Part shown: positions 15,915 through 25,104 of the stretch, piece by piece | Layout of the letters: each line of letters begins with the position of its first letter | Numbering within the stretch: position 1 is the first letter of the stretch | Assembly: GCF_007655005.1 (NCBI RefSeq) | Contig: NZ_SZVW01000006.1 | Span: forward strand, 62,001-126,000 | Reading direction: 5' to 3' | Source of the DNA: Streptomyces tibetensis | Lineage (GTDB): Bacteria > Actinomycetota > Actinomycetes > Streptomycetales > Streptomycetaceae | DNA length: 64,000 nucleotides | Position numbers and translations under genes: made by a program | Notes under the pieces: model-generated | What the model saw: only the letters and a program-made list of their open reading frames with translations | The model's database searches: none | Told to the model about the DNA's origin: nothing

Positions 15915-16358
15915 GACGGGGGGCGGGCGAGGCAGCTCCAGCCAGGCGCGGCGCCGGTTCCGGCAGCTCCGCGACGAGTGGAGACAGAGATACGGTCCTC
16001 GCGCGCAGGCCTTGCGGCTTCGCCGAGCCACTGGGCGCCGTCAGGCCCTGGAACGCCGCCAGGGGTGTCGGCCGTCAAGACCCTGGAACGCCGCCAGGGG
16101 TGTCCGTCGAGGCCTGCCGCCGTCAAGGCCCTGGAACGTCGCCAGGGGTGTCGGCCGTCGAGGCCCTGGAACGTCGCCAGGGGTGTCCGTCGAGGCCTGC
16201 CGCCGTCAAGGCCCTGGAACGTCGCCAGGGGTGTCGGCCGTCGAGGCCCTGGAACGCCGCCGGGGTGTCCGCCGACCGGGCGGATTCGCGCCGCCGTTCG
16301 GGGCCGGTTCGCGGCGGCGGCGTCTCGCGGGCCGCTCCGCTCGGAATGTCACATCATC
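15915..16358. other. Intergenic region dominated by a hairpin repeat array
   Basis: About 440 bp without a gene. It holds the six-copy hairpin array (16044-16275) and, to its right, the short leader of the sortase-signal protein. Frames crossing the array give repetitive Pro/Arg/Gly peptides and are not credible as protein. Confidence 0.6.
16044..16275. repeat. Six-copy hairpin array with alternating 35/48-bp spacing
   Basis: Each copy has the core CCCTGGAACGYCGCCAGGG, a 6-bp perfect stem (CCCTGG/CCAGGG) with a 7-nt loop, followed by GTGTC. Copies start near 16044, 16079, 16127, 16162, 16210 and 16245, so spacings are 35, 48, 35, 48, 35: an 83-bp unit repeated about two and a half times, each unit carrying two hairpins. 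The extra 13 bp in alternate spacers is GAGGCCTGCCGCC-like. The last copy has lost one base of the stem. It lies downstream of the ROK gene. Confidence 0.85.
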
Positions 16359-17195
16359 ATGCGACTCTGCACGCCCGCTCACTTCTGCCTGGCGGCGGCA
16401 GCGGCGGCTGCCGTCCTGCTGCCCGGTGCGCATCCCGCCCACGCGGACGCCCCGGCGCCCGCCTGTGCCGCGCCCGACGACCACACCTTCCCGCTCACCA
16501 CCCGCCTCCACGGCGGCCCCGACTCCTACACGGCCGGTGGCGGGTTCGGGACCTTCTCCGTCGACCTGACCAACACGACCGACCGGACCTGCGCAGGCAT
16601 TCACCCCGTCGTCGTGCTCGTCGACGGCAAACGGGCCCTGGAACCGTCCCAGCCCCGCCTCGAATTCTTCGAGGGGGCGCACGCCCACCCCGTGCGGTTC
16701 GAGAAGACCGGCGAGGACGAACTCGTCGGGGCGTTCGCCGACGAGCAGGACGGCTTCGCCGGGTTCACCGTCGGACCGGGGGAAACCGTCACCGTGAAGG
16801 TGCGGCTCACGCTCACCTCGGACGCGGTGCCCAACGAGGTCACGGCCAACGCCGCGGTGGTGCAGCGGCACGGCGACGACGGCGACTGGGTCGGGCAGTC
16901 GAACGACTACCGGTTCCGGATCGACGACAGCGAGTCAGGCACCGACACCGACGCGGACACGGACGCGGACACGGACGCGGACACGGACACGGACACGGAC
17001 ACGGGTACGGAGTCCCGCCCCGACTCCGAGGCCTCCGTCCCGCCCCGCGAGGACCGGTTCCCGTTCGCCGAGGAACTGGCCCGGACCGGCACCGGCACCC
17101 GGGTCGCCGCGGCCACCGCGGTCCTGCTGCTCGCCGGCGGCGCGGCACTGCTCGTCACACGCCGCCGCCGCGGAGATTCATCGGAAGGGCGTTAG
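16359..17195 (+). CDS. Secreted wall-anchored protein with LAxTG sortase signal
   Basis: 278 residues. A signal peptide (MRLCTPAHFCLAAAAAAAVLL, cleavage near AHA-DA) leads to a beta-sandwich-like extracellular domain (residues 35-190) and an acidic Thr-Asp repeat of about 24 residues encoded by a GACACGGACGCG minisatellite. The C-terminus has LARTG, a hydrophobic helix (AAATAVLLLAGGAALLV) and a TRRRR tail, the order of a class E sortase sorting signal. ATG 16359 is only weakly served by a ribosome site. The function of the displayed domain is unknown. The nearby sortase (18961) is class F, so the anchoring enzyme is probably encoded elsewhere. Confidence 0.75.
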   Translation: MRLCTPAHFCLAAAAAAAVLLPGAHPAHADAPAPACAAPDDHTFPLTTRLHGGPDSYTAGGGFGTFSVDLTNTTDRTCAGIHPVVVLVDGKRALEPSQPRLEFFEGAHAHPVRFEKTGEDELVGAFADEQDGFAGFTVGPGETVTVKVRLTLTSDAVPNEVTANAAVVQRHGDDGDWVGQSNDYRFRIDDSESGTDTDADTDADTDADTDTDTDTGTESRPDSEASVPPREDRFPFAEELARTGTGTRVAAATAVLLLAGGAALLVTRRRRGDSSEGR

Positions 17196-17339
17196 CGCCG
17201 GAAGATACATCGGAAGGGCCCTGGCGCCGCGGCGGGCCGTCCCGCCAGTCGGGACGCAGTACGCGGACCGTTCCGCAAGATCCCGCCACTGTCTAGGCTG
17301 GGTCGCACGCTGGACCGCGTACGGCAGGAGATCCCGCAC

Positions 17340-18119
17340 ATGGCAGACCGCAAGCCCATCGAATCGTGGCTCACCGACATGGACGGTGTGCTCATCCACG
17401 AGGGCGTCCCGATCCCCGGCGCCGACGCCTTCCTGAAGAAGCTCCGCGAGTCCGGGAAGCCCTTCCTGGTCCTCACCAACAACTCGATGTACACCCCGCG
17501 CGACCTGCACGCCCGGCTGCGCCGCATGGGCCTCGAAGTGCCGATCGAGTCCATCTGGACCTCGGCCCTGGCCACCGCACAGTTCCTGGACGACCAGCGG
17601 CCGGGTGGGTCGGCGTACGTCATCGGCGAGGCCGGGCTGACCACCGCGCTGCACGACATCGGCTACATCCTGACCGACCACGAGCCGGACTACGTGGTCC
17701 TCGGCGAGACCCGCACCTACTCCTTCGAGGCCATGACGAAGGCGGTCCGGCTGATCCTCGGCGGCGCGCGGTTCATCGCCACCAACCCCGACGAGACCGG
17801 CCCCTCCACCGAGGGCCCGCTGCCCGCGACCGGTGCCGTGGCCGCGCTGATCACCCAGGCGACCGGCAGGAAGCCGTACTTCGCGGGCAAGCCGAACCCG
17901 CTGATGATGCGGACCGGGCTGAACGCCATCGGGGCGCACTCCGAGACCAGCGCGATGATCGGCGACCGGATGGACACCGACGTCCTGGCCGGCATCGAGG
18001 CCGGGATGCGGACGTTCCTGGTGCTCACCGGCCTGACCCGGCCCGAGCAGGTCGAGGACTTCCCCTACCGGCCCTCCCAGGTCGTGGACTCGATCGCGGA
18101 CCTCGTCGACCGGGTCTGA
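17340..18119 (+). CDS. HAD-IIA family (NagD-like) phosphatase
   Basis: 259 residues. HAD motif I is WLTDMDGVLIHEG with the nucleophile Asp, motif II FLVLTNNSMYT, the C2-type cap includes SIWTSALATAQFL, and motifs III/IV lie in KPYFAGKPNPLMM and MIGDRMDTDVLAGIEAGM. These cytosolic Mg-dependent phosphatases act on nucleotide or sugar phosphates. ATG 17340 is preceded by AGGAGA 8 nt upstream. Monocistronic; about 120 bp precede the next gene. The physiological substrate is not known. Confidence 0.93.
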   Translation: MADRKPIESWLTDMDGVLIHEGVPIPGADAFLKKLRESGKPFLVLTNNSMYTPRDLHARLRRMGLEVPIESIWTSALATAQFLDDQRPGGSAYVIGEAGLTTALHDIGYILTDHEPDYVVLGETRTYSFEAMTKAVRLILGGARFIATNPDETGPSTEGPLPATGAVAALITQATGRKPYFAGKPNPLMMRTGLNAIGAHSETSAMIGDRMDTDVLAGIEAGMRTFLVLTGLTRPEQVEDFPYRPSQVVDSIADLVDRV

Positions 18120-18240
18120 ACCCCGGGCCCGGCGGGGGCTGGGCTCAAACCCTCGGTCACCCGTACGGAGCAGCCGCCGCGTCCCTGAGGATGCGGCGGC
18201 CCACCGGGCGGGGGAGGCTCCAGGCATCTGGAGGTTCACG

Positions 18241-18954
18241 ATGGGTTCCCTGAGAGTCACTGTCTGTACGAGTGTCCTGGTCGTCGTCGCCCTCGCACCG
18301 GCGGCCCACGCGGTGGACGCGGGGAGCGTCTCGGTGACCCCGGCGCGCCCCGCCCCCGGCAGTGACATCACGCTCCGCGTGACCGGCTGCGCCCAGCGAA
18401 CGGCCGTGGCCGCCTCGTCGGCGTTCGTCGCGGACGCGCGGCTCACCGTCGTCGGCGCCGACGAGCTCGTCGGCGACAGTCGCGTCCGCTCCACACTCAA
18501 GGCGGGTTCGTACGCCGTGCGGGTCACCTGCGGTACCACGCGGCGGACCGGCACGTTCACCGTCCAGGGCGGCGAGGCGGGGCATGGGACGGGACAGTCC
18601 GGGGCCCCGCGGGCTGCCGTGCCAGGGGCCCCGCCGGCCGCCGAGCCCGGGGCCGGTGGCCGGCCACCCGCCCCCGGCAGGGGCGGACAGCCACCCGTGC
18701 CCGGCAAGGGTGGGCAGCCGTCCGCGCCCGGCGTCGGCGAGGAGGCGTTCCCCTCCCACCGGCCCGGCGCGCCCGCCTCGCCCGTCGCCCCCGTCCAGGC
18801 GGGTGGCGGCGGTGCCGCCGATCACCTCGCCGCCGAGGAGCGCGGCGCCGGTCCCGGTGCGGCGCAGGGGGTGACCGGACTCCTGCTCGCGGGGGCGGCC
18901 GCGGCGGTGGTCGTCGCGCTGCGCGGGGTCCGCCGGGGCCGCGGAACGGACTGA
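18241..18954 (+). CDS. Secreted/membrane-anchored protein upstream of class F sortase
   Basis: 237 residues: signal peptide (about 1-24, ending AHA-VD), an immunoglobulin-like domain (SVSVTPARPAPGSDITLRVTGCAQRT to FTVQGG, with two Cys that may form a disulfide), a Gly/Pro-rich linker with PAPGRGGQPPVPGKGGQ repeats (about 120-200), and one C-terminal transmembrane helix (GVTGLLLAGAAAAVVVALRG) with a basic tail. No LPxTG motif. GGAGG precedes ATG 18241. The sortase gene begins 6 bp after its stop, so the two form an operon and this protein may be a partner or client of that enzyme. Confidence 0.8.
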   Translation: MGSLRVTVCTSVLVVVALAPAAHAVDAGSVSVTPARPAPGSDITLRVTGCAQRTAVAASSAFVADARLTVVGADELVGDSRVRSTLKAGSYAVRVTCGTTRRTGTFTVQGGEAGHGTGQSGAPRAAVPGAPPAAEPGAGGRPPAPGRGGQPPVPGKGGQPSAPGVGEEAFPSHRPGAPASPVAPVQAGGGGAADHLAAEERGAGPGAAQGVTGLLLAGAAAAVVVALRGVRRGRGTD

Positions 18955-18960
18955 CCGACC

Positions 18961-19638
18961 ATGCGCGATCACGATCACGTTCAGAGACGCTTCTCGGGCA
19001 CCGGCCGCCTGCTGACCGGCATGGCCTGGGTCGTGCTGCTGCTCGGGCTGTGGCTGTGGGGCCGTGAGGTCACCGAGATGCGGCACGGCATCTCGGCGCC
19101 CACCACGGGTGACATGGCGGCGGCCGGACGGCCCCCGGACATCAAGCTGCCGCCGGAGCACCGCCCGCTGGGCGACGCGCTGCCGCAGCGTGTCGACATC
19201 CCCGGGCTCGGCGTCCAGGCCCCCGTCCTGGCACGTGGTCTCGACGCACGCGGGGCCCCCGACCCGCCGCCGTACGACCAGCCCGGCGTGGTCGGCTGGT
19301 ACGCCGGCGGGGTCGCGCCCGGGGCGCCCGGTACCGCGCTGATGGTCGGTCATGTCGACACCGAGTCCCGGCCCGCGGTCTTCTACAAGGTCAGTGCCAT
19401 GCGGCCGGGCCAGACGATCCGGGTGGTCCGGGCCGACGCGAAGATCGCCGAGTTCACCGTCGAGTCCGTCCAGGTCCTCACCCGCGACCACTTCGACGCC
19501 CACCAGGCCTACGGGCCCCACGAGTCGGGCCGGGCCGAACTGCGGCTGGTCACCTGCGGCGGCAGCTTCGACCGTACGACCCGCAGCTACACGGCGAACG
19601 TGGTCGTCTCGGCGTACCTGACGGGAACCGGCCCCTAG
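18961..19638 (+). CDS. Class F sortase
   Basis: 225 residues with an N-terminal signal anchor (LLTGMAWVVLLLGLWLWG) and the sortase beta-barrel outside the membrane. The catalytic triad is visible: His in TALMVGHVDT, Cys in LRLVTCGG and Arg in DRTTRSY. The PQRVDIPGLGVQAPVLARG opening is typical of actinobacterial class F enzymes. Its recognised substrates are poorly known. Operonic with the preceding secreted protein. Confidence 0.9.
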   Translation: MRDHDHVQRRFSGTGRLLTGMAWVVLLLGLWLWGREVTEMRHGISAPTTGDMAAAGRPPDIKLPPEHRPLGDALPQRVDIPGLGVQAPVLARGLDARGAPDPPPYDQPGVVGWYAGGVAPGAPGTALMVGHVDTESRPAVFYKVSAMRPGQTIRVVRADAKIAEFTVESVQVLTRDHFDAHQAYGPHESGRAELRLVTCGGSFDRTTRSYTANVVVSAYLTGTGP

Positions 19639-20044
19639 ATGTATCGACCTGGTGCCCCCGCGTGACCGGCCCGGTGCGGCCACCCGAGCCGGTCGTAGAG
19701 CCCCCGCGTGACCGACCCGGTGCGGCCACCCGAGCCGGTCGACGAGCCGCTCCCCCTGAAGCCGCCGACCGGGCCGGTCCTCGACCGCGCGCACGGGCTG
19801 CGGGAGTGACCCGGCGAGCCGCGGGGAGACCACGAGGGGCCACGGTGGGTGAATCTCCGGCCGAAGGCCGGGCACGTGCTGTGAAGGTCTCAGAACCAAG
19901 GGGCCACCCCGGCCCAGAGGTTGGATGACACCGAGTCCCGATACGGTGGCGCTGCGTCATCGCACCGGCGGGGTTCGTCTCGTGGGCGTCGCGGGACGTA
20001 TGTCAGGATTGAGACTTGGAACGGTGCACCCAAGGGGGAGTTGG
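19639..20044. other. Intergenic region with 41-bp direct repeat
   Basis: About 400 bp between the sortase and cslZ. The left part holds two copies of a 41-bp direct repeat; the right part, from about 19850, is the leader and presumed promoter region of cslZ. No convincing gene. Confidence 0.5.
19655..19741. repeat. 41-bp direct repeat, two copies
   Basis: Copies at 19655-19695 and 19701-19741, beginning CCCCCGCGTGACCG and ending CACCCGAGCCGGTCG, with one mismatch and a 5-bp spacer. Confidence 0.8.
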
Positions 20045-21082
20045 ATGTACGGCAGCAGGGGGGCCGGGGCGTTCGCAGGGAGGCGGATGTCCGCAGTGGT
20101 GCTGGGGGCGGCACTGCTGGTGACGGGGTGTTCCTCCTCCGACGGAGGAGACGGAACGGACGAGCGTGGCGACGCGGGCGCCGGGATCACCCAACAGCCC
20201 AAGGAAAAGGCCCCCTTCTGGGTCAACCCGGACGGGACGGCGGCCCGGCAGGTCGCCGCCCTGGAGAAGTCCGGCAAGAAGCAGGACGCCGAGCAGATCC
20301 GCAAGATCGCCGAGCAGCCGGTCGCCGAGTGGGTCGTCCCGGACGACCCCGAGAAGCAGGTCCGGGGTTTCACCGAGGCCGCCGACAAGGCCGGCCGTAC
20401 GGCGCTGCTCGTCCTCTACAACGTCCCGCACCGCGACTGCGGCCAGTACTCGCAGGGCGGCGCCGCCGACGGCAACGCCTACCGCGACTGGATCGACGGC
20501 GTCGCCGCGGGCATCGGTGACCGGCCCGCCACGGTCGTCCTCGAGCCGGACGCCCTGCTGCACCTGGTCGACGGCTGCACCCCGGAGCAGTTCCACGAGG
20601 AGCGCTACGACCTCCTCAAGGGCGCCGTCGCCAAGCTGACGTCGCTGAAGAACACGAAGGTCTACCTGGACGCGGGCAACGCCGGCTGGCAGGACCCCGA
20701 CCAGATCTTCGAGTCCCTGAACCGCGCGGGCATCGCCCAGGCCGACGGCTTCTCGGTCAACGTCTCCAACTTCTACTCCACCGAGGACTCCATCGCCTAC
20801 GGCAAGAAGCTCTCCGCCAAGGTCGGCGGCAAGCACTTCGTCATCGACACCAGCCGCAACGGCAAGGGCCCTTACAACGACGGCAAGCCCGACGAGCGCT
20901 GGTGCAACCCGCCGGGCCGCTCCCTGGGCGAGACCCCGACGACGAAGACGGACGACCCGCTGGTCGACGCGTACCTGTGGGTGAAGCGGCCCGGCGAGTC
21001 GGACGGCGAGTGCAAGGGCGGCCCGAAGGCGGGCCAGTGGTGGGCGGACTACGCGCTGAAGCTGGCGAAGGCCACCGCCTGA
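20045..21082 (+). CDS. cslZ: CslZ: GH6-family glucanase lipoprotein of the cslA-glxA locus
   Basis: 345 residues. A lipoprotein signal ends in the lipobox VTGC (AVVLGAALLVTGC). The remainder is a GH6 endoglucanase/cellobiohydrolase fold: PFWVNPDGTAARQV, LYNVPHRDCGQYS, VVLEPDALLHL with the catalytic-region Asp, QADGFSVNVSNFYS, HFVIDTSRNG, and DERWCNPPGRSLG to DAYLWVKRPGESDGEC. ATG 20045 follows AAGGGGGAG. It converges on glxA-cslA with a strong shared terminator. In S. coelicolor/S. lividans the equivalent hydrolase works with CslA and GlxA in making and processing the beta-glucan at hyphal tips, which matches this placement. Confidence 0.88.
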   Translation: MYGSRGAGAFAGRRMSAVVLGAALLVTGCSSSDGGDGTDERGDAGAGITQQPKEKAPFWVNPDGTAARQVAALEKSGKKQDAEQIRKIAEQPVAEWVVPDDPEKQVRGFTEAADKAGRTALLVLYNVPHRDCGQYSQGGAADGNAYRDWIDGVAAGIGDRPATVVLEPDALLHLVDGCTPEQFHEERYDLLKGAVAKLTSLKNTKVYLDAGNAGWQDPDQIFESLNRAGIAQADGFSVNVSNFYSTEDSIAYGKKLSAKVGGKHFVIDTSRNGKGPYNDGKPDERWCNPPGRSLGETPTTKTDDPLVDAYLWVKRPGESDGECKGGPKAGQWWADYALKLAKATA

Positions 21083-21123
21083 CCCGGCCGGCCCGGGCGG
21101 CTGACGCACCGGCCCATACGAAA

Positions 21124-21153
21124 GGGGGCGCTCTCCTCGCGGAGAGCGCCCCC
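21124..21153. terminator. Bidirectional terminator between cslZ and glxA
   Basis: Perfect 13-bp stem GGGGGCGCTCTCC / GGAGAGCGCCCCC with a TCGC loop between the two convergent genes; A-rich on the left flank and T-containing on the right. Confidence 0.85.
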
Positions 21154-21166
21154 TTGCCGTCGATTC

Positions 21167-23107
21167 TCAGGGCACCTTGACCCACTGCGCCTTGCTCGGC
21201 GTGCCGTCCGCGTCCGTCACGAACAGCATGTACCAGCCCGCCTGGACCAGGTTCCGGTTCTCCGGCACGGTCACCGTCAGCTTGTTCCCGGACGCCTTGA
21301 AGTCCAGGGCGATCGACCGCTGGTCGATGTCCGTGACGTGCGTGGCGGCGCTCGGCCGGATCAGCCGGACCTTCTTGACCTTCGCCGCGTCCGACGAGGT
21401 GAACGTCCCCGTGGAGCCGCGCTCGATGGTCTGCGGACCGCCCGACAGCGAGGGCCGGTCCGCGTCGCCGTACAGGTAGGGCGGGGTGTAGATCTCGATG
21501 CGCTGCTCGAACTCGCCCGGCTTGGTGTTGGCCGCGTCGGCGTACAGCGAGTCGGAGCCGAAGACCATCACGCGCCCGTCGGGCAGCAGGATCGACCCGG
21601 AGTGGTAGTTGCGGCCCACGAGCGGGTCGGCGACGCGCCTGAGCTCGTTCTTCTCCGTGTCGTAGAGCCGCGCCTCGAAGATGTTGGAGTCGCCGCGGCC
21701 GCGGTAGTCCTCCGAGCCGCCGGAGATCAGCACGCTGTCGTCGGGCAGCACCGAGACGTTCGGGTAGCGGGTGCCCTTGTCCAGGGACGGGCCGTCCACG
21801 AACCGCGGGTCGGCCTTCTTCAGGTCGACGATCCGGGTCTTCTCGCTGGACTTCTCGGACTCGCCGACACCGCCGCCGCCGACCACCATGTACTTCTCGT
21901 CCTGCGCCGGCGGCAGCAGCACCGTGCCGGACGTCTCCATCAGGGTGGGGTCGCTCAGACCGGGGATCTTCGAGAACTTGTTGGTGTCGACGTCCCAGAC
22001 GCCCGGCTCACGGCCCACGTTGTCCGGCCCGTAGCCCGCGTTGGACCCCGAGTAGAAGACCTTGCCGTTCTGCAGGAGGAACAGCGCCGGGTAGGTCGGG
22101 AACTGCCGGACCTTGCCGGTGTAGGCCCATTTCTTCGTCTTCGGGTCGAAGACCTCGTTCTTGCCCGGGACCAGCTGGCCGATGTCGTCGAGCCCGGAGA
22201 CGCTGAGGACCTTCCCGTCGCTCAGGGTGGTGAGCGTCGGGTACCAGCGGGCCTCCTTCATCGGGTCGACCTTGATGTACTTCTCGGCCACCGGGTCGAA
22301 CTCGAAGGCGTCCCGGATCCCTTGGAAGTCCTTCTTGTCCAGGGCGAGCTTCTGCGCGATGCCGTAGGTGTTCTTGGCGTCGGAACCCTTCAGGCCGTGC
22401 ACGCGGTAGTTGTCCTGCGTACCCGTCTCGTACTTCTTGCCCCGCTTCTGCGCCTCGACGTAGATCCGGCCGAGGCCGGGGTCGTTGCGCAGGAACCTGC
22501 CGGTCGCCTTGTCGAAGACCTTCTTGGCGCGCGGCACGAGCACCGGGTCCTTGGAGACGAAGGTCTTGCCGTTCTTCTTGCCGGTGAACGTGGTGCCCGC
22601 GGGCAGGGTGATCGGCGCGTCCGGGTTCTCGTTGTGGACGATCATCAGGCCGCCGGCCTTGGTGACGTCACCCTGGAGCTTCTCGTAGCGCTTGGTGCCG
22701 CCCGCGATCAGCAGATTGCCGTTGGCGAGCTGGGTGTGGCCGGTGCAGAACAGGTCGGCCGGCGTGGGCACCTTCTTGATGGTGCCCTTGACCGGGTCCC
22801 AGATCCGGGTGTCGAACTTCTTCGCGTCGAAGTTGTCCTGGTTGTTGCCCGACCCCGCGACGAGCAGCACCTTGCCGGTGCGCAGCAGCGCCGCGTGGAT
22901 GGTGTTCTGCCGGTACTCCTCGGGGAAATCGACTATCTCCCACTTGCCGTTGGCGGCCTTGTACTCCGGCTTGTCGATTGTGTACTGGTGGTATTTCTCG
23001 GTGCTGAAGCGGTAGAGCCACGGCCCGTTCATCCCGGCCAGCGCGAGTACCACCGCCGTGCCGATCGCGAGTCGACGAGCCCGGCGGCGGCCTGCACGGT
23101 CGTTCAT
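21167..23107 (-). CDS. glxA: GlxA: galactose-oxidase-like mononuclear copper radical oxidase
   Basis: 646 residues. A short cytosolic tail and one transmembrane anchor (IGTAVVLALAGMNGPWLYRF) precede a seven-bladed propeller and a C-terminal Ig-like domain. The copper site of S. lividans GlxA is matched in number: Cys121 (DLFCTGHT) and Tyr289 next to Trp288 (EARWYPTLTT) for the Tyr-Cys cofactor, and His residues in GRNYHSGS and AATHVTD. The enzyme oxidises an alcohol on the CslA-made glycan and is needed for its deposition at tips and for morphogenesis (known from S. lividans/coelicolor). The ATG overlaps the cslA stop (ATGA), so synthesis is coupled. Confidence 0.95.
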   Translation of the reverse strand: MNDRAGRRRARRLAIGTAVVLALAGMNGPWLYRFSTEKYHQYTIDKPEYKAANGKWEIVDFPEEYRQNTIHAALLRTGKVLLVAGSGNNQDNFDAKKFDTRIWDPVKGTIKKVPTPADLFCTGHTQLANGNLLIAGGTKRYEKLQGDVTKAGGLMIVHNENPDAPITLPAGTTFTGKKNGKTFVSKDPVLVPRAKKVFDKATGRFLRNDPGLGRIYVEAQKRGKKYETGTQDNYRVHGLKGSDAKNTYGIAQKLALDKKDFQGIRDAFEFDPVAEKYIKVDPMKEARWYPTLTTLSDGKVLSVSGLDDIGQLVPGKNEVFDPKTKKWAYTGKVRQFPTYPALFLLQNGKVFYSGSNAGYGPDNVGREPGVWDVDTNKFSKIPGLSDPTLMETSGTVLLPPAQDEKYMVVGGGGVGESEKSSEKTRIVDLKKADPRFVDGPSLDKGTRYPNVSVLPDDSVLISGGSEDYRGRGDSNIFEARLYDTEKNELRRVADPLVGRNYHSGSILLPDGRVMVFGSDSLYADAANTKPGEFEQRIEIYTPPYLYGDADRPSLSGGPQTIERGSTGTFTSSDAAKVKKVRLIRPSAATHVTDIDQRSIALDFKASGNKLTVTVPENRNLVQAGWYMLFVTDADGTPSKAQWVKVP

Positions 23108-25104
23108 TCCTTACGTCCCCCAAGTCCACCAAGGGCGATCTGCATGGTCTGGTCGGATCCCCCGACCTCCCCGTGTGCGCCCGGGGTGGCGGCCCACGAG
23201 GGCTTGTGCTGCGGGGTGTGCCCCGACGGCTGCTGCGGGATGGGCCCCGGCTGCGTCCGGTGCGGCCCCGCAGAGTCCTGCGGCTGTTCCGCGGCAGGGG
23301 CGGCGGGCTTCTTCGCGTCCTGCCGCAGCTGCCAGCGCCAGGCGAACACCGGCGAAGCGGTGATCAGCAGCGCGAAGGTCGCCCAGATGATCATCGCGGG
23401 GTGGGAGTGCCCGAAGACGAAGCCGGCCGTGATCGACCCGCCGAAGATCGCGACGAAGTACCAGTGGTAGCGGAACGTGCCGAACCAGCGGTCGGGGCTG
23501 GCCGAGTCGCCCTTGGGCGTCACCACGAACTTGCTCTTGCGCCGCAGCACGGCGTCGATCAGCGCCTTCGCGTACAGCGGCGCCGACAGCGCGGACATCA
23601 CCATGCCGGCCACACCGCCGGAGCCCTCCGGCTCGTGCGGCGAGACGTTGTGCCGGCGGTTCCAGACGTACAGCCCGATCTGCAGGGCCGAGGCGTTGCC
23701 GTAGAGCATCAGCCACACAGCCGGGTCGATGTTCACACCCGAGGCGCCCAGGCCCAGGAACAGGCAGCAACTCAGCGCCGCCAGGATCCAGTTGAGGGCC
23801 GACATCGGGTAGAAGATGATCATCATCGTGTAGTTGAAGAGCTTGCTCGGCGGCAGCGAGTACCAGCCCTTCCAGTACTGCCCGATGATCGTCTCGTACG
23901 TCCCTCGCGACCAGCGCATCTGCTGGGTGAAGAAGTCAGTCCAGGCGCTCGGGCCCTCACCGACCGCGAGCACGTCCGGGGTGTACACCGAGCGCCACTT
24001 GCGGCCCGTGGCCGGGTTCTTGTGGCGGTGCATCTCGAAGCCGGTCGCCATGTCCTCGGTGATCGAGTCGTACAGGCCGCCGATCTGCTTCAGGGCCCTG
24101 ATGCGCACCGCGTTGGACGTGCCGACGAACATCGGGGAGCCGTAGCGGTTGCCGGCGCGCTGGATCAGCGCGTGGAAGAGGAACTGCTGCGACTCGGCGG
24201 CCTTGGTGATGGGGTTGTCGTAGTTGCCGTAGACCTGCGGGCCGATGACGAAGCCGACGTCCGGGTCGCGGAAGAAGCCGAGCATCCGCTCCAGGTAGTT
24301 GGGCAGCGGCACGTGGTCGGTGTCGACCGAGGCGAAGAAGTCGTAGTCGTCGCCGTGCGCCTCGAGCCAGGCGTTGTAGTTGCCGTGCTTGGTCTTGGCG
24401 CGGTGCGGGCCCTTGGCCTGGTTCCACTTCGCGACGCCCTTGCGGGAGAAGTGGTGCACACCGAGGCGCTCGCAGACCGCCTTCACGTCGGGGTCGTCAC
24501 CCTCGTCGAGCAGCCACACGTGCATCAGTCCGCGGTGGCGGATCCTGACGGCCGCCTCCAGGGTCTTCGTCACCATCTCCAGCGGCTCCTTGCCGGGCAC
24601 GAAGGAGGTGAGGAAGGCCACTCTCGTGCCGGTCTCGGGCACCACCGGGATCGGATCGCGAGCCACCAGCGTGGCGTGCGCGTTCGACAGCACGTTCATG
24701 CAGCGGAAGAACTCGATCAGACCGATCGAGACGAGCATGACCATGTCGAGCGCGGGCAGCCAGTCGAAGGCGGGGTAATCGCGCTCGGTCCAGTGCTCGG
24801 GCTGGAGCAGCCAGAACAGCAGCACCAGGGACAGCACCGGGGCCGCGGCCAGCATCAGGGCGACGCGGATGCGGTGCGGCTCCTGCGAGATGAGCGAGCG
24901 GTACTGCACCTTGTACGGCTTGTTCGGATCCGGTTGGGTGAGGGGACCGGCGAGCCGGCTGTAGTGCTCGTAGTCGTATCTCGGCAGCGTTTTCTTGATT
25001 CGCCGGAACGTCCCCGTGGTGCTCATCCGGTGCGCCGGCACTCTGAGCCGGGTGGTCTGGGACGGGTCGTTTTCCTGCCGGGCACCCGTGGGCCTCGACG
25101 TCAT
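23104..25104 (-). CDS. cslA: CslA: cellulose-synthase-like GT2 glycosyltransferase
   Basis: 666 residues. Two N-terminal transmembrane helices (ALMLAAAPVLSLVLLFWLL and MVMLVSIGLIEFF) precede a processive GT2 domain with the D, DxD, TED and QxxRW series: WLLDEGDD, ASVDTDHV, SITEDMATG and QQMRWSRGT. Four to five membrane helices and a Pro/Gln-rich cytosolic tail follow. No PilZ domain, so direct c-di-GMP control is not apparent. It synthesises the beta-glucan (cellulose-like) polymer at hyphal tips from UDP-sugar. ATG 25104 follows a G-rich site. First gene of cslA-glxA. Confidence 0.95.
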   Translation of the reverse strand: MTSRPTGARQENDPSQTTRLRVPAHRMSTTGTFRRIKKTLPRYDYEHYSRLAGPLTQPDPNKPYKVQYRSLISQEPHRIRVALMLAAAPVLSLVLLFWLLQPEHWTERDYPAFDWLPALDMVMLVSIGLIEFFRCMNVLSNAHATLVARDPIPVVPETGTRVAFLTSFVPGKEPLEMVTKTLEAAVRIRHRGLMHVWLLDEGDDPDVKAVCERLGVHHFSRKGVAKWNQAKGPHRAKTKHGNYNAWLEAHGDDYDFFASVDTDHVPLPNYLERMLGFFRDPDVGFVIGPQVYGNYDNPITKAAESQQFLFHALIQRAGNRYGSPMFVGTSNAVRIRALKQIGGLYDSITEDMATGFEMHRHKNPATGRKWRSVYTPDVLAVGEGPSAWTDFFTQQMRWSRGTYETIIGQYWKGWYSLPPSKLFNYTMMIIFYPMSALNWILAALSCCLFLGLGASGVNIDPAVWLMLYGNASALQIGLYVWNRRHNVSPHEPEGSGGVAGMVMSALSAPLYAKALIDAVLRRKSKFVVTPKGDSASPDRWFGTFRYHWYFVAIFGGSITAGFVFGHSHPAMIIWATFALLITASPVFAWRWQLRQDAKKPAAPAAEQPQDSAGPHRTQPGPIPQQPSGHTPQHKPSWAATPGAHGEVGGSDQTMQIALGGLGGRKE

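Noticed and set aside
16044..16275. CRISPR array
   Set aside because: Spacers alternate between two near-identical sequences instead of being unique, the palindromic core is only 19 bp, and no cas genes are nearby.
15978..16358. In-frame upstream extension of the sortase-signal protein through the hairpin array
   Set aside because: Translation of the array gives low-complexity Pro/Arg/Gly repeats and would hide the signal peptide; ATG 16359 fits a secreted protein.
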